From contig DAHVFK010000179.1 of assembly GCA_027317055.1 (NCBI GenBank), positions 1 to 7,073 of the forward strand: a stretch of 7,073 bases of DNA, given 5' to 3'. The position numbers and the translations under genes were made by a program. Positions within the stretch are counted from its first letter, which is position 1; the number at the start of each line of letters is the position of its first letter. The stretch is from Betaproteobacteria bacterium (GTDB lineage Bacteria; Pseudomonadota; Gammaproteobacteria; Burkholderiales; SG8-39). The notes under the pieces are model-generated. The model saw nothing but the letters and a program-made list of their open reading frames with translations, made no database searches and had not been told where the DNA came from. This document shows positions 6,185-7,073 of the stretch, in pieces.

Positions 6185-6620
6185 GCTCGAGCGCGCGCTG
6201 ATCAACTCGCTGCAGGGCGGCTTCCCCTTGAGCGAGCGGCCCTTCGCCGAGGCCGCGGCGCGCCTGGGCTGCGACGAGCAGACGCTGATCGCGCGCATCC
6301 GCCGGCTGCTGGAGCAGGGCACCCTGACCCGCTTCGGGCCGCTGTTCGACGCCGCGGCGCTGGGTGGCGCGTTCACCCTCTGCGCCATGCAGGTGCCGGT
6401 GGCGGAGTTCGAGCGCGTGGCGGAAATCGTCAACTCTTTTTCCGAGGTGGCGCACAACTACCGGCGCGAGCACGCGCTCAACATGTGGTTCGTGCTCGCC
6501 GCCGAGAAACCCGAGGGCATCCCGGCGTCGATCGAGCGCATCGAGGCCGCGACCGGCCTGCAGGTGCTCGACTTTCCCAAGCTGGACGAATACTTCGTCG
6601 AGCTGAGGCTCACTGCATGA
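6177..6620 (+). CDS. nirG: NirG, siroheme decarboxylase subunit
   Basis: A 147-residue single-module member of the same Lrp/AsnC-like family as NirD, acting in the cytoplasm with NirDL and NirH. Seen: DELERALINSLQGGFPLSE (2-20) and RPFAEAAARLG in the helix-turn-helix-like part, GTLTRFGPLFDAAALGGAF (48-66), then AHNYRREHALNMWFVLA (92-108) with His93 and His99 in the places of the NirD histidines, and a C-terminal LDEYFVELRL. The RFGP, LGGAF and LNMWFVLA wording marks it as NirG rather than NirD. The start is GTG at 6177 within GTGGATGA, overlapping the nirDL stop by 8 nt. The ATG at 6181 is out of frame, and no other in-frame start precedes the conserved sequence. No clear Shine-Dalgarno is present, which fits coupling to nirDL. 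The stop codon overlaps the nirH start. Confidence 0.92.
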   Translation: MDELERALINSLQGGFPLSERPFAEAAARLGCDEQTLIARIRRLLEQGTLTRFGPLFDAAALGGAFTLCAMQVPVAEFERVAEIVNSFSEVAHNYRREHALNMWFVLAAEKPEGIPASIERIEAATGLQVLDFPKLDEYFVELRLTA

Positions 6621-7073
6621 ACGACGCGGACCTGGTGCGCGCGCTGCAGGCCGGGCTGCCGCTCGAGTCCAGGCCCTACCACGCGGTGGCGGCCTCGCTC
6701 GGCGTCGCGCCCGAGGCGGTCGTCGAGCGGCTGCGCGCGATGCTCGCCGACGGCCGCATCCGCCGCGTCGGCGCAGTGCCGAATCACTACGCGCTCGGCT
6801 ACCGCGCCAACGGCATGTCGGTGTGGGACGTGGAGGACCAGGCGCTCGTCGGGCTCGGTCCGCGCGTGGGGGCGCTGGCGTTCGTGAGCCACTGCTACCG
6901 CCGGCCGCGCCGCCCGCCGGCGTGGCGCTACAACCTGTTCGCCATGCTGCACGGCCACACGCGCGCCGAGGTCGAGGCCCAGGCGGCGCAGGTCGCGGCG
7001 CTGCTGGGGCCGACCTGCCGCGCGCACGAGATCCTGTACAGCACGCAGATCCTGAAGAAGACCGGCTTGCGGT
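6617..7073 (+). CDS. nirH: NirH, siroheme decarboxylase subunit (3' end just outside window)
   Basis: 152 codons are visible and the frame is still open at the window end. It is the NirL-like partner of NirG. Seen: MNDADLVRALQAGLPLES, then RPYHAVAASLGV, GRIRRVGAVPNHYALGY (46-62), ANGMSVWDV (64-72), CYRRPRRPPAWRYNLFAMLHG split over 93-113, and HEILYSTQILKKTGLR (137-152). The last block is the usual end of NirH, so only a few residues should be missing. ATG 6617 overlaps the nirG stop as ATGA, and GAGG at 6605-6608 lies 8 nt upstream as ribosome binding site. The CYRR...YNLF.M.HG block is shared with the NirL half of nirDL, showing common ancestry. nirJ would be expected somewhere downstream, but it is not visible here. 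Confidence 0.92.
   Translation, partial: MNDADLVRALQAGLPLESRPYHAVAASLGVAPEAVVERLRAMLADGRIRRVGAVPNHYALGYRANGMSVWDVEDQALVGLGPRVGALAFVSHCYRRPRRPPAWRYNLFAMLHGHTRAEVEAQAAQVAALLGPTCRAHEILYSTQILKKTGLR

Noticed and set aside
3966..6457. Long minus-strand open frames opposite nirF, nirDL and nirG (3966-5036 and 5102-6457)
   Set aside because: They mirror conserved nir genes, have low-complexity Arg/Ala/His composition and no family motif. GC-rich DNA has few stop codons in these frames.

Overview
The window is a very GC-rich chromosomal segment (strong G/C bias at third codon positions) of a denitrifying proteobacterium. A betaproteobacterium is my best guess, from the rmuC/cysG gene types and the form of the nir genes. 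It holds seven genes, two cut by the window edges, and almost no non-coding DNA. The only real intergenic gap is 81 bp (3626-3706).

Left part (1-2198, + strand): the 3' end of rmuC (a DNA-recombination-limiting protein of the PD-(D/E)XK nuclease-like group). Six bases later comes a 521-residue protein that I do not recognise with confidence. Its C-terminal half might be a divergent PilZ-like barrel. Its 3' end overlaps, tail to tail, the 3' end of cysG.

Middle (2156-3625, - strand): cysG, a full-length trifunctional siroheme synthase that makes precorrin-2, sirohydrochlorin and siroheme from uroporphyrinogen III.

Right part (3707-7073, + strand): a tightly packed heme d1 biosynthesis operon, nirC - nirF - nirDL (fusion) - nirG - nirH, with overlaps or 2-nt gaps at every junction. 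NirC is a small periplasmic c-type cytochrome. NirF is a lipoprotein-type beta-propeller. NirDL, NirG and NirH are the Lrp/AsnC-like siroheme decarboxylase subunits. nirH runs off the right edge, probably only a few codons short of its stop.

How the genes fit together: CysG makes siroheme in the cytoplasm. NirDL/G/H remove two acetate carboxyl groups to give 12,18-didecarboxysiroheme. NirJ, not in the window, would then act. NirF and NirC work in the periplasm on late d1 maturation and electron transfer to cytochrome cd1 nitrite reductase (NirS, also not in the window). The cysG-nirC gap is a small AT-rich island with an FNR/Dnr-like box exactly midway between the two start codons. This suggests that siroheme supply and d1 synthesis are switched on together under low oxygen or nitrogen oxides.

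I see no RNA genes, mobile elements, CRISPR arrays or wholly novel system. The points most worth checking are the symmetric shared box with its near-leaderless geometry, cysG taking the place where nirS or nirE might be expected, and the unassigned 521-residue protein.
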